A stretch of 64,000 nucleotides of DNA. Source: DASXUX01 sp036504595 (GTDB lineage Bacteria; Planctomycetota; SZUA-567; H5-PLA8). The notes beneath the pieces were generated by a model. The model searched no databases. It was not told the origin of the DNA and saw nothing but the letters and a program-made list of their open reading frames with translations. This document shows, one piece after another, positions 41,752 to 49,667 of this stretch. The stretch covers positions 62,001-126,000 of the forward strand of contig DASXUX010000056.1 in the NCBI GenBank assembly GCA_036504595.1, given 5' to 3'. The position numbers and the translations under genes are program-made. Position 1 is the first letter of the stretch, and each line of letters starts with the position of its first letter.

Positions 41752-42918
41752 ATGGCCAAAGCGGCGGCGAAAGAAGCGGCGGACGCGGGGCTTGACAAGC
41801 TCAGGCACCGCATTGACGACCTGGATGAGCAGATCGTCTCGCTGATCAACGAGCGCGCCGGCACCGCCTGCAAGATCGGCGCGATCAAGGCCAAAGGCGG
41901 AGCCAAGGCGTACGCTCCGTCCCGTGAACACCAGGTGTATCAGAAAGTCTCGTCCAAAAACCGCGGCCCGCTGCCGGCGGATGCGATCAAGGCGATCTAT
42001 CGCGAAATCATGTCGGCCACGATCGCGCTGGAGCACCCCACGCGCGTGGCGTACTTCGGCCAACCTGGAACGTTCACGCACTTGGCCGCGACGACGAAGT
42101 TCGGCACGTCGGTGGAGTACATTCCGACGCGCGACATGCGCGACGTCTTCATGGCTGTTTCGCGCGGGCGAGCGGACTTTGGACTGGTGCCGATCGAGAA
42201 TTCGACCGAAGGCGGCGTGAACCAGTCGATCGACATGTTCGCCGACACGCGGCTGAAGATCGCCAGCGAGATCTATCTGCCGATTCACCACCATTTGCTT
42301 TCGAAAAGTCCGATCGGCAAGGTCAAGATGATCTACAGCCATCCGCAGCCGTTCGCGCAATGCCGCAACTGGCTGATGGGGCACGTCGGGGACATTCAGC
42401 GCAAAGAAGTGGCGTCCACCGCGGAGGCGGCGGAATTGGCGTCGAAGAATCCGCAATCGGCGGCGATTGCGGGCTCTCTGGCGGCGCAGATCTACAACGT
42501 GCCCATGATTGCGGAGCACATTGAAGATTCCGCGGACAACATCACGCGCTTCTTTGTTGTGGCCGAGAAGATGGCCGAGCGCACGGGCAAGGACAAGACG
42601 AGCCTGGTGCTGGCGATCCGCGACGAACCGGGCGCTCTGTTGCGGCTGCTGGTGCCGTTCCAGGCGAACAGCATCAACCTGACGCGAATTGAATCTCGTC
42701 CGAGCAAGCGCCGCGCATGGGAGTACAACTTCTTCGTCGATCTGGAAGGCCATATCGACGACGAAAACGTCAAGCGGGCCTTGCACCAGCTCGAAGGGCA
42801 ACTGAAGCATCTGGAAGTGCTTGGCAGCTACCCCGCGGCCGAGCGCACGCCGACCGGCGCGGCCTTGCGGCATATGCCTTCCGGAGAGGCGCACAGAAGG
42901 AGCGCGGAAAAGATCTAA
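41752..42918 (+). CDS. pheA: Chorismate mutase / prephenate dehydratase
   Basis: 388 residues. N-terminal chorismate mutase helix (about 15-85; RHRIDDLDEQIVSLINERA, AIYREIMSATIALE). Prephenate dehydratase domain from about 95: VAYFGQPGTFTHLAA, GLVPIENSTEGGVNQS and DNITRFFVV, the conserved Thr-Arg-Phe. C-terminal ACT domain (about 285-365) with GALLRLLVPFQANSINLTRI and ESRPSKR, the GALV/ESRP-type Phe-binding region that gives feedback inhibition. Makes phenylpyruvate from chorismate. An Ala/Lys-rich extra N-terminus (about 1-14) precedes the mutase. No clear ribosome site; a repeat hairpin is directly upstream, which may limit translation. Confidence 0.95.
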   Translation: MAKAAAKEAADAGLDKLRHRIDDLDEQIVSLINERAGTACKIGAIKAKGGAKAYAPSREHQVYQKVSSKNRGPLPADAIKAIYREIMSATIALEHPTRVAYFGQPGTFTHLAATTKFGTSVEYIPTRDMRDVFMAVSRGRADFGLVPIENSTEGGVNQSIDMFADTRLKIASEIYLPIHHHLLSKSPIGKVKMIYSHPQPFAQCRNWLMGHVGDIQRKEVASTAEAAELASKNPQSAAIAGSLAAQIYNVPMIAEHIEDSADNITRFFVVAEKMAERTGKDKTSLVLAIRDEPGALLRLLVPFQANSINLTRIESRPSKRRAWEYNFFVDLEGHIDDENVKRALHQLEGQLKHLEVLGSYPAAERTPTGAALRHMPSGEAHRRSAEKI

Positions 42919-43060
42919 CCGCGAAGACGCAAAGGCGCGAAGAACGGCAGTGTCTAAGGTTCAGGTTTTTGGGTTTTGGGATCAAGGTCGAGCATCGATA
43001 GTATTCCTTAACTCCAAATGCTTTTCTTTGCGCCTTTGAGTCTTTGCGGTTGAAAAGGAA
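42919..43060. repeat. GCGAAGACGCAAAGGCGC arrays in inverted pair
   Basis: ACCGCGAAGACGCAAAGGCG (42919-42938) matched by CTTTGCGCCTTTGAGTCTTT (43025-43044) and GCGGTTG; ~85-base spacer. In the gap between pheA and tpiA. Confidence 0.8.
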
Positions 43061-43089
43061 GTCGGGGACCAGGGATAAGGAGATAAGAC

Positions 43090-43845
43090 ATGGGACGGCG
43101 ATCGTTTGTGGCGGGCAATTGGAAGATGAACAAGACGCCGGAAGAGGCGAAAGCTCTGACGGCGGAACTGCGCTCGAAACTGGAAGGCGCGAAGTGCGAA
43201 GTGGCGCTTTGCCCCACGTTTTTGTGCATTCCCGCGGTTGTGGAAGCGGTTCGCGGAACGCAGATCCAGGTGGGCGGGCAGAATCTGTTCTGGGAAAAAT
43301 CCGGCGCCTACACGGGCGAGATTTCCGGACCGATGCTGGTCGCCGCCGGCTGCACGCAGGTGATCGTTGGACACAGCGAGCGGCGGCAGTATTTCGGCGA
43401 GACCGACAGTACAGTCAACAAGCGCATCAAGGCCGCGCTCAGCTACAAGTTGAAAGTCATCTTCTGCGTCGGCGAGACGAAGGATGAGCGCCTTTCCAAC
43501 GTGACCGAGCAAGTTGTGAAGAAGCAGGTTGAAGGCGGACTGGAAGGCTTGAAGCCTGAAGAGATGGCGAACATCACGATTGCATACGAACCCGTCTGGG
43601 CCATTGGCACCGGTTTGACCGCCACGCCAGCCCAGGCGCAGGAAGTCCACGCCTTCATTCGCGCCCTGATTAAGTCCAAATTCGGTGCAGGCGTCGCAGA
43701 GGCTTTGCGGATACAATACGGCGGTTCGGTGAAGGCTGACAACGCCAAGACGCTGTTGTCGCAGCCCGACATTGACGGCGCTCTGGTCGGTGGCGCCAGC
43801 TTGGTCGCTGCAGACTTTGAAGCGATCGTGAAAGCCGCGAAGTAA
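43090..43845 (+). CDS. tpiA: Triosephosphate isomerase
   Basis: 251 residues. Complete set of TIM motifs: GNWKMNKT (active-site Asn/Lys near the start), VIVGHSERRQYF (catalytic His), IAYEPVWAIGTGLTATPAQAQ (catalytic Glu and loop 6) and IQYGGSVKADNAK (phosphate grip). Interconverts dihydroxyacetone phosphate and glyceraldehyde 3-phosphate. Strong AAGGAG. The tpiA-secG order, with one small gene between, is common across bacteria. Confidence 0.97.
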   Translation: MGRRSFVAGNWKMNKTPEEAKALTAELRSKLEGAKCEVALCPTFLCIPAVVEAVRGTQIQVGGQNLFWEKSGAYTGEISGPMLVAAGCTQVIVGHSERRQYFGETDSTVNKRIKAALSYKLKVIFCVGETKDERLSNVTEQVVKKQVEGGLEGLKPEEMANITIAYEPVWAIGTGLTATPAQAQEVHAFIRALIKSKFGAGVAEALRIQYGGSVKADNAKTLLSQPDIDGALVGGASLVAADFEAIVKAAK

Positions 43846-43854
43846 ACGAACGGC

Positions 43855-43931
43855 AGGGTTTAGGGTTCAGGGGTCAGGGTTCAGGGGGATGCCAACCCTG
43901 GACCTCGAACCCCGAACACTGAACCCTGAGA
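43855..43931. repeat. TTCAGGG array and inverted CCTGAACC copy
   Basis: GGGTTTAGGGTTCAGGGGTC (43857-43876) and CCCCGAACACTGAACCCTGA (43911-43930); hairpin-forming pair before the small membrane gene. Confidence 0.85.
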
Positions 43932-43941
43932 AGGAAGTTGA

Positions 43942-44169
43942 ATGGAATTCCAGCAGTGGATCGATGTGTTCGCGAAGGTGCTGGGAGCGGGTTCCGGATT
44001 GGTGCTGGTCGGAATGTTGGTGATCCGGAGTCATCCGCGCGACGGCTGGCGGTTTATCGGTTGGGGTGACAACCAACTGATCGATCCGAAGATGGGCAAG
44101 GCGGCGCGCTGGGCGGTGATGGCGTTTGCGATCGGTCTGGCGATGATAGCGGGCAGGGCGTGGCATTAA
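43942..44169 (+). CDS. Small two-helix membrane protein
   Basis: 75 residues. Two hydrophobic stretches (about 10-28 and 55-72), separated by SHPRDGWRFIGWGDNQLIDP with several charged and aromatic residues. AAGGAAG at the right distance. Family not recognised; position between tpiA and secG suggests co-transcription with both. Confidence 0.55.
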   Translation: MEFQQWIDVFAKVLGAGSGLVLVGMLVIRSHPRDGWRFIGWGDNQLIDPKMGKAARWAVMAFAIGLAMIAGRAWH

Positions 44170-44246
44170 GGCTGTAGAGTGGTTGGCACGGGCAGCCAAC
44201 AGCAAACAGAGGCTGCCCGTGGCACAATGGAAGAGAGAGGCAACGT

Positions 44247-44768
44247 ATGAGCAGTGACTTGATTCGGGCGATCTTGCAGTGGTCCGGTGTGATTGTCGGA
44301 TTCCTCATGGTGTTCTTCATTCTGCTGCAGGAAGGCAAAGGCGGCGGACTCGCCGGCCTGGGCGGCACGAAGGCGGCCGGAGTCGAAGGCGTGACGAACC
44401 CGATCCGCAGGGCAACGGTGTATCTGGCCGTGCTCTTTTTTCTGTTGCTGATCGTCCTGGGCATTGTTGAAAAGCCCGCTCAGCGAATCGGCCTGACGCC
44501 AGCTTCCGCCACCGCCACCGAAACGGAGAAGTCCGAGACGCCAAAGGCAGCGGAATCGACGGCGGCGAAGACAGAGCCAGCGAAGACCGAACCGGCCAAG
44601 ACCGACACGAAGGCTGCAACAGACACCAAGACTGACACGAAGGCCGAGACCAAGCCCGCCGTGGACACGAAGACGGAACCGGCGAAGGCTGCGGACACAA
44701 AGGCGACCGAGCCGGCCAAGGCTGAACCGAAGGCGGAAGATAAGAAGGCAACGGAAGAGAAGAAGTAG
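44247..44768 (+). CDS. secG: Preprotein translocase subunit SecG with long charged tail
   Basis: 173 residues; normal SecG is 70-110. Residues 1-80 are SecG: helix GVIVGFLMVFFILLQEGKGG, the conserved GGLAGLGGTKAAGVEGVTNP loop and the second helix ATVYLAVLFFLLLIVLGIV. SecG aids SecYE in moving preproteins across the membrane. The last ~90 residues are a Lys/Thr/Glu/Ala/Pro tail with repeating TKTEPAKT-like units (imperfect period 6-7), likely disordered in the cytoplasm. Its use is unknown. Gene order tpiA-secG is conserved widely; a terminator hairpin follows the stop. Confidence 0.92.
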   Translation: MSSDLIRAILQWSGVIVGFLMVFFILLQEGKGGGLAGLGGTKAAGVEGVTNPIRRATVYLAVLFFLLLIVLGIVEKPAQRIGLTPASATATETEKSETPKAAESTAAKTEPAKTEPAKTDTKAATDTKTDTKAETKPAVDTKTEPAKAADTKATEPAKAEPKAEDKKATEEKK

Positions 44769-44789
44769 ACTCAACTGAAACCGGCACTA

Positions 44790-44832
44790 TGCACGCGTGC
44801 GGGGAAAAAGACCTGCACACGTGCACTTTTTT
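44790..44832 (+). terminator. Intrinsic terminator after secG
   Basis: TGCACGCGTGC (44790-44800) pairs with GCACACGTGCA (44815-44825) with one mismatch, loop GGGGAAAAAGACCT, followed by CTTTTTT. A second CACATGTGCACTTTTT motif at 44954-44969 repeats the descending arm just before yicC. Confidence 0.8.
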
Positions 44833-44998
44833 ACAGCGAAGTGGCAGGTTGACGACGCAAGGTGCACTGCTGGACAGAGCCGCGCGTGGAGAAATGACGG
44901 AAAGCATCGGTCTGCAAACGGAGACAGCGCAGACCCATGGCACCCCGAACCGCCACATGTGCACTTTTTAACTGAATTTTGGATTCAAGGTCCAGACA

Positions 44999-45916
44999 AT
45001 GGCAGAAGCAGGCTCCACGAATAGTTCAGTCGCGCGTTCGATGACCGGCTACGGGCGAGCGGTCGTGGACGACGCTCCACGTTTGACGGCGGAAATCCGT
45101 TCGGTGAACGGGCGCTTCTTGAAGCTGTCCCTGAAGATCCCCGGCCGCTACGGCGCGCTGGAAGACCGCGTCAAAACGCTCATGAACGAAGCCGGCGTGA
45201 AGCGCGGCAACGTGGATGTGATGCTGTTTTTCGACGGCGATAGCGGCGAAAGCGCTTATGGCTTGAACGAAGCGACCCTGAAGCTCTACGCCAGCCAGGC
45301 GCGCACGATTGCCAAGCGCCTGAAATTGTCCGGCAGCATTTCCATCGGGTCGCTGCTGCCGCTGCCGGGCGTGATTCAGCGCGTCGAACAGGCCGAGGAC
45401 ATCGAGGCGGTGTGGAAGCGTTGCCGCAAGGCACTGCTGGCGGCGCTGAAGCAGTTCAACGGCATGCGCGAGCAAGAAGGCGCCGCGATTCTTGCGGACA
45501 TTCGCGCGCAATTGGCTAAACTAGCTGAACATCGTACGGCGATTGAACTAATGGCGCCGGAGATGATCAAAACGTCGTTGGCGAAGTTCAAGGAGCGCAT
45601 CAATAAGCTGCTGGCCGATGCGCAGGTTTCAGCGCCGATGAATCCGGATGTACTGGAGCGCGAGACCGTTTTGCAGGGCGACCGCTACGACGTCAGCGAA
45701 GAGCTGGCTCGCTTGCAGAGCCACTTCGACCAGATGGAATCCACCTTGGCCGGCGGCGGTGAGACCGGCAAGAAGCTCGATTTCCTGACGCAGGAGCTCT
45801 TCCGCGAAACGAACACGATCGGTTCCAAAGCCCAGGACGAACGCATTACACATCGCGTCGTCGAGATGAAAGGTTTGATCGAGAAAATTCGGGAGCAGGT
45901 GCAGAATTTGGAGTAG
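44999..45916 (+). CDS. yicC: YicC-family endoribonuclease-like protein
   Basis: 305 residues. Family opening RSMTGYGRAV (about 14-23) and EIRSVNGRFLKLSLKIPGRY; the C-terminal DUF1732 part has KLDFLTQELFRETNTIGSKA-QDERITHRVVEMKG, which is diagnostic. YicC is an endoribonuclease linked to stationary-phase survival in Escherichia coli. The extra ~13 residues before RSMTGYG are not in most homologues; a start within them is possible. Often upstream of gmk and rpoZ, as here. Confidence 0.93.
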   Translation: MAEAGSTNSSVARSMTGYGRAVVDDAPRLTAEIRSVNGRFLKLSLKIPGRYGALEDRVKTLMNEAGVKRGNVDVMLFFDGDSGESAYGLNEATLKLYASQARTIAKRLKLSGSISIGSLLPLPGVIQRVEQAEDIEAVWKRCRKALLAALKQFNGMREQEGAAILADIRAQLAKLAEHRTAIELMAPEMIKTSLAKFKERINKLLADAQVSAPMNPDVLERETVLQGDRYDVSEELARLQSHFDQMESTLAGGGETGKKLDFLTQELFRETNTIGSKAQDERITHRVVEMKGLIEKIREQVQNLE

Positions 45917-45919
45917 CAT

Positions 45920-46028
45920 CGAATGCTGAATGATGAGTGATGAATGATGAATAAGGCTTTCAATGTCTCGGATTCCGTTTGAAAGCGATAGCCATCATTC
46001 CGCATTCATCATTCCGCATTCATCATTG
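45920..46028. repeat. ATGAATGATGAATGATG array and inverted copy
   Basis: GAATGCTGAATGATGAGTGATG (45921-45942) paired with ATTCCGCATTCATCATTCCGCATTC (46000-46024 region) around ~60 bases. It overlaps the upstream side of the gmk start and could hide its ribosome site. Confidence 0.85.
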
Positions 46029-46035
46029 GTGTTCT

Positions 46036-46629
46036 ATGGCAGACAAACGCGGAATCTTTTTTCTGGTGGCTGGGCCCGCGGGGGTGGGAAAGACGACGGT
46101 GCTGCAGCGCTGGGTGACCGAAGAGCCAGGCTTGGTGAAGGCCGTCAGCGTCACCACTCGGCCCGCGCGCGAGGGCGAGGTGGACGGCGTCAGCTATCAC
46201 TTCTGGGACGAGGCGCGTTTTCAGGAGGCGCTCGGGCGCGGAGAATTTCTGGAGCACGCCATCGTGCACGGCCGATACCGCTACGGCACGCTGGCGCGTT
46301 TCGTGGACGAGAAGCTCACGGCCGGCCAGGATGTGGTCAAAGACATAGACGTGCAGGGCGTCGATCAGATTCGTGTCCTGCCGCAGTACAAGTACCCGGC
46401 GTCCGTGACGGCGTTCGTCATGCCGCCATCGAAGGACGAATTGCTCCATCGCCTGCAGAACAGGGGCAGCGAGAATCCGGCGGAGCTGGCGGCGAGACTT
46501 AGGACGGCGGAGGAGGAACTGCAGCGCGCGGGCGAGTACGATTACCTGGTGGTGAACGACACGATCGAGAAAGCCGTGGCGCGCTTGAAGGCGATTCGCG
46601 TGGCCGAACATTGCAGACAAAGGTGTTAA
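46036..46629 (+). CDS. gmk: Guanylate kinase
   Basis: 197 residues from the ATG at 46036. P-loop GPAGVGKTTV (14-23), VSVTTRPAREGEVDGVSYHF (GMP-binding SxTTRxxRxxE-x-G block), IDVQGVDQI and the lid region LQNRGSENPAELAARLRTAEEE. Phosphorylates GMP to GDP. Only one base-pair-poor ribosome site (GGTG), but a repeat hairpin lies just upstream. Followed by rpoZ and coaC/coaB in the classical gmk-rpoZ-coaBC order. Confidence 0.95.
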   Translation: MADKRGIFFLVAGPAGVGKTTVLQRWVTEEPGLVKAVSVTTRPAREGEVDGVSYHFWDEARFQEALGRGEFLEHAIVHGRYRYGTLARFVDEKLTAGQDVVKDIDVQGVDQIRVLPQYKYPASVTAFVMPPSKDELLHRLQNRGSENPAELAARLRTAEEELQRAGEYDYLVVNDTIEKAVARLKAIRVAEHCRQRC

Positions 46630-46662
46630 GCAGCAGGCGGGAAGCGGGAGGCAGGAGACAGA

Positions 46663-46965
46663 ATGGAACCAAGAGAACTGGAAACACTGCTGACGAAAGT
46701 CGGCGGAAAATTCAAGCTGGTGACGCTGTTCCAGAAGCGCATGCGCGAACTTCAGCGCGGATTGCCCAAGCTCATCGAGACCGACGCGACCAATCCCTGG
46801 GAAGTCGTCGCGCTAGAGGTCTCGACCAGCAAGGTCGATCTGATCATGGGTGAAGAAGCCGAGCAGATGCGCAAGGAAACCGCGATGCGCGAGGCCGAAG
46901 AGCTTCCGGTGCCCGAAAAGGGCAAGGCTGCTGCAAAGCCGGCCGAAGCTGCCAAGGCGGAGTAG
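46663..46965 (+). CDS. rpoZ: RNA polymerase omega subunit, divergent
   Basis: 100 residues. GKFKLVTLFQKRMRELQRGLP matches the omega core that normally reads RYxLVxxAxKRARQL; an omega-type NPWEVVALEVSTSKVDLIMG region follows, with NP[x]xxA[x]xE near the middle. Omega stabilises RNA polymerase assembly and forms part of the ppGpp site. An Ala/Lys tail closes the protein. Position between gmk and coaC is the conserved one, which raises the confidence despite weak sequence. Confidence 0.85.
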   Translation: MEPRELETLLTKVGGKFKLVTLFQKRMRELQRGLPKLIETDATNPWEVVALEVSTSKVDLIMGEEAEQMRKETAMREAEELPVPEKGKAAAKPAEAAKAE

Positions 46966-46975
46966 TTCGATAAAC

Positions 46976-47062
46976 CGCTCTTGGCTCTTCGCTCTTGGCT
47001 CTTGGTGTTCGATCTCGGACGCGCAAGCCAAGACCCAAAAGCGAAGAGCCAGGAGCCCAATC
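46976..47062. repeat. TCTTGGCTCTTCGC array with inverted GCGAAGAGCCAGGAG
   Basis: CTCTTGGCTCTTCGCTCTTG (46978-46997) and AAAAGCGAAGAGCCAGGAGC (47037-47056), ~40-base spacer. Hairpin in the 109-base gap between rpoZ and coaC. Confidence 0.8.
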
Positions 47063-47074
47063 TGGCTTGAATCC

Positions 47075-47659
47075 ATGGCGCAAGCAGCGAATCCAACCTT
47101 GCAACGCCTGAAAGGCAAACGTCTGATTCTCGGCGTCGCGGGCGGAATTGCGGCGTACAAGTCCTGCGACCTGGCCTCGCGCCTGGTGAAGGAAGGCGCG
47201 ACGGTCACCACGGTTCTCACGCGGTGCGCGCGCAAACTCGTCACTCCCTATGCATTCGAAGCGCTGACCGGCCAGCCCTGCCTCACGCGGATGTTCCATC
47301 GCATTGAGCCACGCGAAAGTCCGTTCCCGCATTTGCAGCCGGCCGAAGACGCCGACTTGGTGATCATCGCGCCGGCCACCGCGAACATCATGGCGCAGTT
47401 GGCGCACGGCCTGGCCAGCGACCTGCTCTCCACGATGATGCTCTCCGTCCGCTGTCCCGTGCTGCTTTGCCCGGCGATGAACGTGCGCATGTGGGAACAC
47501 CCCGCCACGCAAGCCAATCTGAAGACTCTGCGCAGCTACGGCTACCTGGTTGTGGGTCCGGACAGCGGCAATCTCGCCTGCGGCATGACCGGCACGGGGC
47601 GCATGGTCGAGCCGGCGGACATTGTGGAGCGGGCGTGCGAAACTCTTCTTGGAAAATGA
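47075..47659 (+). CDS. coaC: Phosphopantothenoylcysteine decarboxylase (flavoprotein)
   Basis: 194 residues from the ATG at 47075. Flavoprotein fold: LILGVAGGIAAYKSCDLAS, a catalytic His in SPFPHLQPAEDADLVI, IAPATANIMAQLAHGLASD, CPAMNVRMWEHPATQANL (PxMNxxMW, substrate clamp) and GMTGTGRMVEP near the end (the Cys that reduces the intermediate would lie in ACGMTG). Decarboxylates 4'-phosphopantothenoylcysteine in CoA synthesis using FMN. In most bacteria this is fused to CoaB; here the two are separate genes 94 bp apart. Confidence 0.95.
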   Translation: MAQAANPTLQRLKGKRLILGVAGGIAAYKSCDLASRLVKEGATVTTVLTRCARKLVTPYAFEALTGQPCLTRMFHRIEPRESPFPHLQPAEDADLVIIAPATANIMAQLAHGLASDLLSTMMLSVRCPVLLCPAMNVRMWEHPATQANLKTLRSYGYLVVGPDSGNLACGMTGTGRMVEPADIVERACETLLGK

Positions 47660-47741
47660 TGAGTGATGAATGCGGAATGATGAATATCGCTACTTCTGAA
47701 ATCCAAATTCATCATTCATAATTCAGCATTCATCATTCCGG
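47660..47741. repeat. ATGATGAGTGATGAATG array and inverted copy
   Basis: TGATGAGTGATGAATGCGGA (47659-47678) and TTCAGCATTCATCATTCC (47722-47739). Hairpin of ~80 bases placed exactly between coaC and coaB, where the two halves of the usual CoaBC protein would be joined. Confidence 0.85.
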
Positions 47742-47753
47742 TGGCCATCTGAC

Positions 47754-48533
47754 ATGTCGAACCGCACGCGCGCCGTCCGTTTCCTGATCACCGCCGGCCC
47801 AACCATCGAAGACATCGATCCGGTGCGGTTTATTTCCAATCGTGCGACGGGCAAACTCGGCGTCGAAATCGCTCGTGCGGCTGTACAGCGTAGGCACAAC
47901 GTCATGCTCGTTCACGGGCCGCTCAGCGAAAGCGTACTGCAAAGCCTTCCGCGAAGCCCGAGGTTCAAGGCGTTCGCCGTGCGATCGGCGGCGCAGATGC
48001 ACGCCGCGGTGATGAAGCGCGTCGCGCGTGCGGATGTCGTGATTATGAACGCGGCTGTGGCCGACTTCACGCCGGCGCAAACCGCACAAACCAAGGTGAA
48101 GAAAACGGGCGCCTCGCTTTCGCTGCGGCTGAAGCCCACGTTGGATATCCTGAAGGCTCTAGGGCAGTTGAAGCAAGCGCAGGGCGCGAAGGCACGCTTG
48201 AGTTCGCGCCAAAGGGACGGCGCGAACACAAGCGTGGCACCCCGCGCGTTGACGCTGATCGGTTTTGCTCTGGAGACCGGCGAAGGCAAAACGGCGGCGC
48301 AGCGGCGGAGAGCTCAACTGGCCGAAGCAACGCGCAAGCTCAACGCCAAGAACCTGGACGCCATCGTGCTCGACACACCTCACGCGATGGGCGCGCAGAG
48401 CGCCGACTTCACGATCGTGTATCGCGACGGGCGGAGCCAGCGGTTCCCGAAGTTATCGAAAGCGGCACTAGCGGAGGTGCTGGTGGCGGTCTCCGAAGGG
48501 TTTTGCTGCGCGGCACGGCCTTCCAGGCCGTGA
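47754..48533 (+). CDS. coaB: Phosphopantothenate-cysteine ligase
   Basis: 259 residues. CoaB fold: LITAGPTIEDIDPVRFISNR-ATGKLGVEIA (nucleotide-binding GPT and the SNxSSG-like motif), VIMNAAVADFTPA, KVKK then LKPTLDILKALGQLK and LTLIGFALETGE, the GFAxET motif that follows the KPTxDIL helix. It joins phosphopantothenate and cysteine using CTP or ATP. The 49-bp palindromic element encodes about residues 147-162 (KARLSSRQRDGANTSVAP), inserted exactly in the loop between KPTxDIL and GFAxET. The C-terminus runs into repeat-like sequence. No good ribosome site, so it may depend on coupling to coaC. Confidence 0.92.
   Translation: MSNRTRAVRFLITAGPTIEDIDPVRFISNRATGKLGVEIARAAVQRRHNVMLVHGPLSESVLQSLPRSPRFKAFAVRSAAQMHAAVMKRVARADVVIMNAAVADFTPAQTAQTKVKKTGASLSLRLKPTLDILKALGQLKQAQGAKARLSSRQRDGANTSVAPRALTLIGFALETGEGKTAAQRRRAQLAEATRKLNAKNLDAIVLDTPHAMGAQSADFTIVYRDGRSQRFPKLSKAALAEVLVAVSEGFCCAARPSRP
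48192..48240. repeat. 49-bp coding palindromic element, copy 2
   Basis: Arms 48193-48210 and 48219-48236, loop AAAGGGAC. In frame in coaB. Identical stem to copy 1; three bases differ in the loop and one near the end. Confidence 0.92.
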
Positions 48534-48552
48534 ACGGCACGGGTAGAATGGT

Positions 48553-48729
48553 GTGACATGGCCTTCGGCATTTATACGCTGTGCCGAACGGCACTGAATC
48601 CGATCTGTCGCGCGAAACCGTTGACGCAATGCTCATACAGCATCTGCTCACGGAGCGTCTCGTCCACGCGATCTTCAACGATCCGGAATTCACGTCGCGC
48701 AACGACGCGACAAACCGCGCGCCGCGCAA
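48553..48729 (+). pseudogene. Possible remnant of a helicase/restriction-type gene end
   Basis: A plus-strand reading frame of about 50-60 codons directly after coaB contains SRETVDAMLIQHLLTERLVH-AIFNDPEFTSRN. This pattern (xMLxQHLLTExxFxxIFxxPxFTxRN) looks like the linker found near the end of DEAD-box-type helicases of type ISP-like restriction enzymes. There is no start or continuing frame, and a TGA precedes it. From memory only; it could be a chance open frame. Not counted as a gene. Confidence 0.3.
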
Positions 48730-49560
48730 TCACTTGGTAAGCCCGTCGAGAAGTTGCATGGATTCCTCCATCCAACCACTACCCCAGAGGTGTTTGCAGT
48801 ATGGACCATCGGCATATTCATGCTGGATGCCGAACTTCTGCATCAGGGCGTGAGCGTCCTGTGTGTGCTGCCGGAAGTTTCCGTAGCCAGTGAGCACCAA
48901 GCGCTTCTTTTCGGCGAATGGTTTTCCTTTCTGCTCGAACAGTTTTGAGATCTGGTAGCGCTCGAAATTTTCCTGGGAACCGAAGATCGAGCCCATGCCG
49001 AACTGGTCAGGTTTCACTTTCGTCAGCGGTGCATCCCACGCGCTGGCAGCGACGAAGAGGTCCGGATGGCGCAAGATCAGGCTGTAGCCTCCCCAGCCGG
49101 ACTTGCTGAATCCGAGAAGCAGCCTGCGGGGCGTTTTGCTCGGATAAAGTTGATCGACAGCCGGCACGATGGCCTTGATGAAGTGGCTTTCCTGCTGGAT
49201 GGCTTTGTCGGCGGGATTGTCGGCGTACCACGGAAGCTGCGCAAAGCTCGGCGCGACCACGACCACGTTGTACTTCTCCTGGAGCTTCAGCTTTTGCGCC
49301 TCAGTCATGCCGTCGCCGAAGCGATGCTCCTCTTTGGCTTCGACGGGCAGGATGAAGACGATGCGGCGATCTTCGCCGGTGGCCGACTTCTCGGCGGCAA
49401 GAATACGCAGCATTGTGGCTTCCGGCTGATATGGGGAGGTCAGCGCGAAGCGCCGCAGGCCGTCGGCACCCGCTGGAAGTTCTTTGAGGCTGAAATCGGA
49501 GGCGCCCAGCGTAGAAGTCAACATGGTCACGACGACCCCGCCCCATCCCAAAGCTTTCAT
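48730..49560 (-). CDS. Exported alpha/beta-hydrolase (esterase-like)
   Basis: 276 residues. N-terminal signal-like segment (about 1-20, VVVTMLTSTLGAS). Alpha/beta-hydrolase core: RIVFILPVEAKEEHRFGDGM strand-loop, VVVVAPSFAQLPWY, the nucleophile elbow LLGFSKSGWGGYSLIL with Ser in GxSxxG, then AASAWDAP and the late GSGWM. The catalytic His near KHLWGSGW is plausible. Similar to predicted esterases with broad substrate range. No partner genes. Ends against a repeat-free 196-base gap next to coaB, convergent. Confidence 0.8.
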   Translation of the reverse strand: MKALGWGGVVVTMLTSTLGASDFSLKELPAGADGLRRFALTSPYQPEATMLRILAAEKSATGEDRRIVFILPVEAKEEHRFGDGMTEAQKLKLQEKYNVVVVAPSFAQLPWYADNPADKAIQQESHFIKAIVPAVDQLYPSKTPRRLLLGFSKSGWGGYSLILRHPDLFVAASAWDAPLTKVKPDQFGMGSIFGSQENFERYQISKLFEQKGKPFAEKKRLVLTGYGNFRQHTQDAHALMQKFGIQHEYADGPYCKHLWGSGWMEESMQLLDGLTK

Positions 49561-49667
49561 CTTCTGCCCCTCCGAGTTGGTCTACCCCGGTCGTGGTCCA
49601 GTTTGGCGTTTTGAATTCTGAATTTGTGGACGCGCGCTAGACTGTAAGCGGTCACTCCAAGGAGCGC

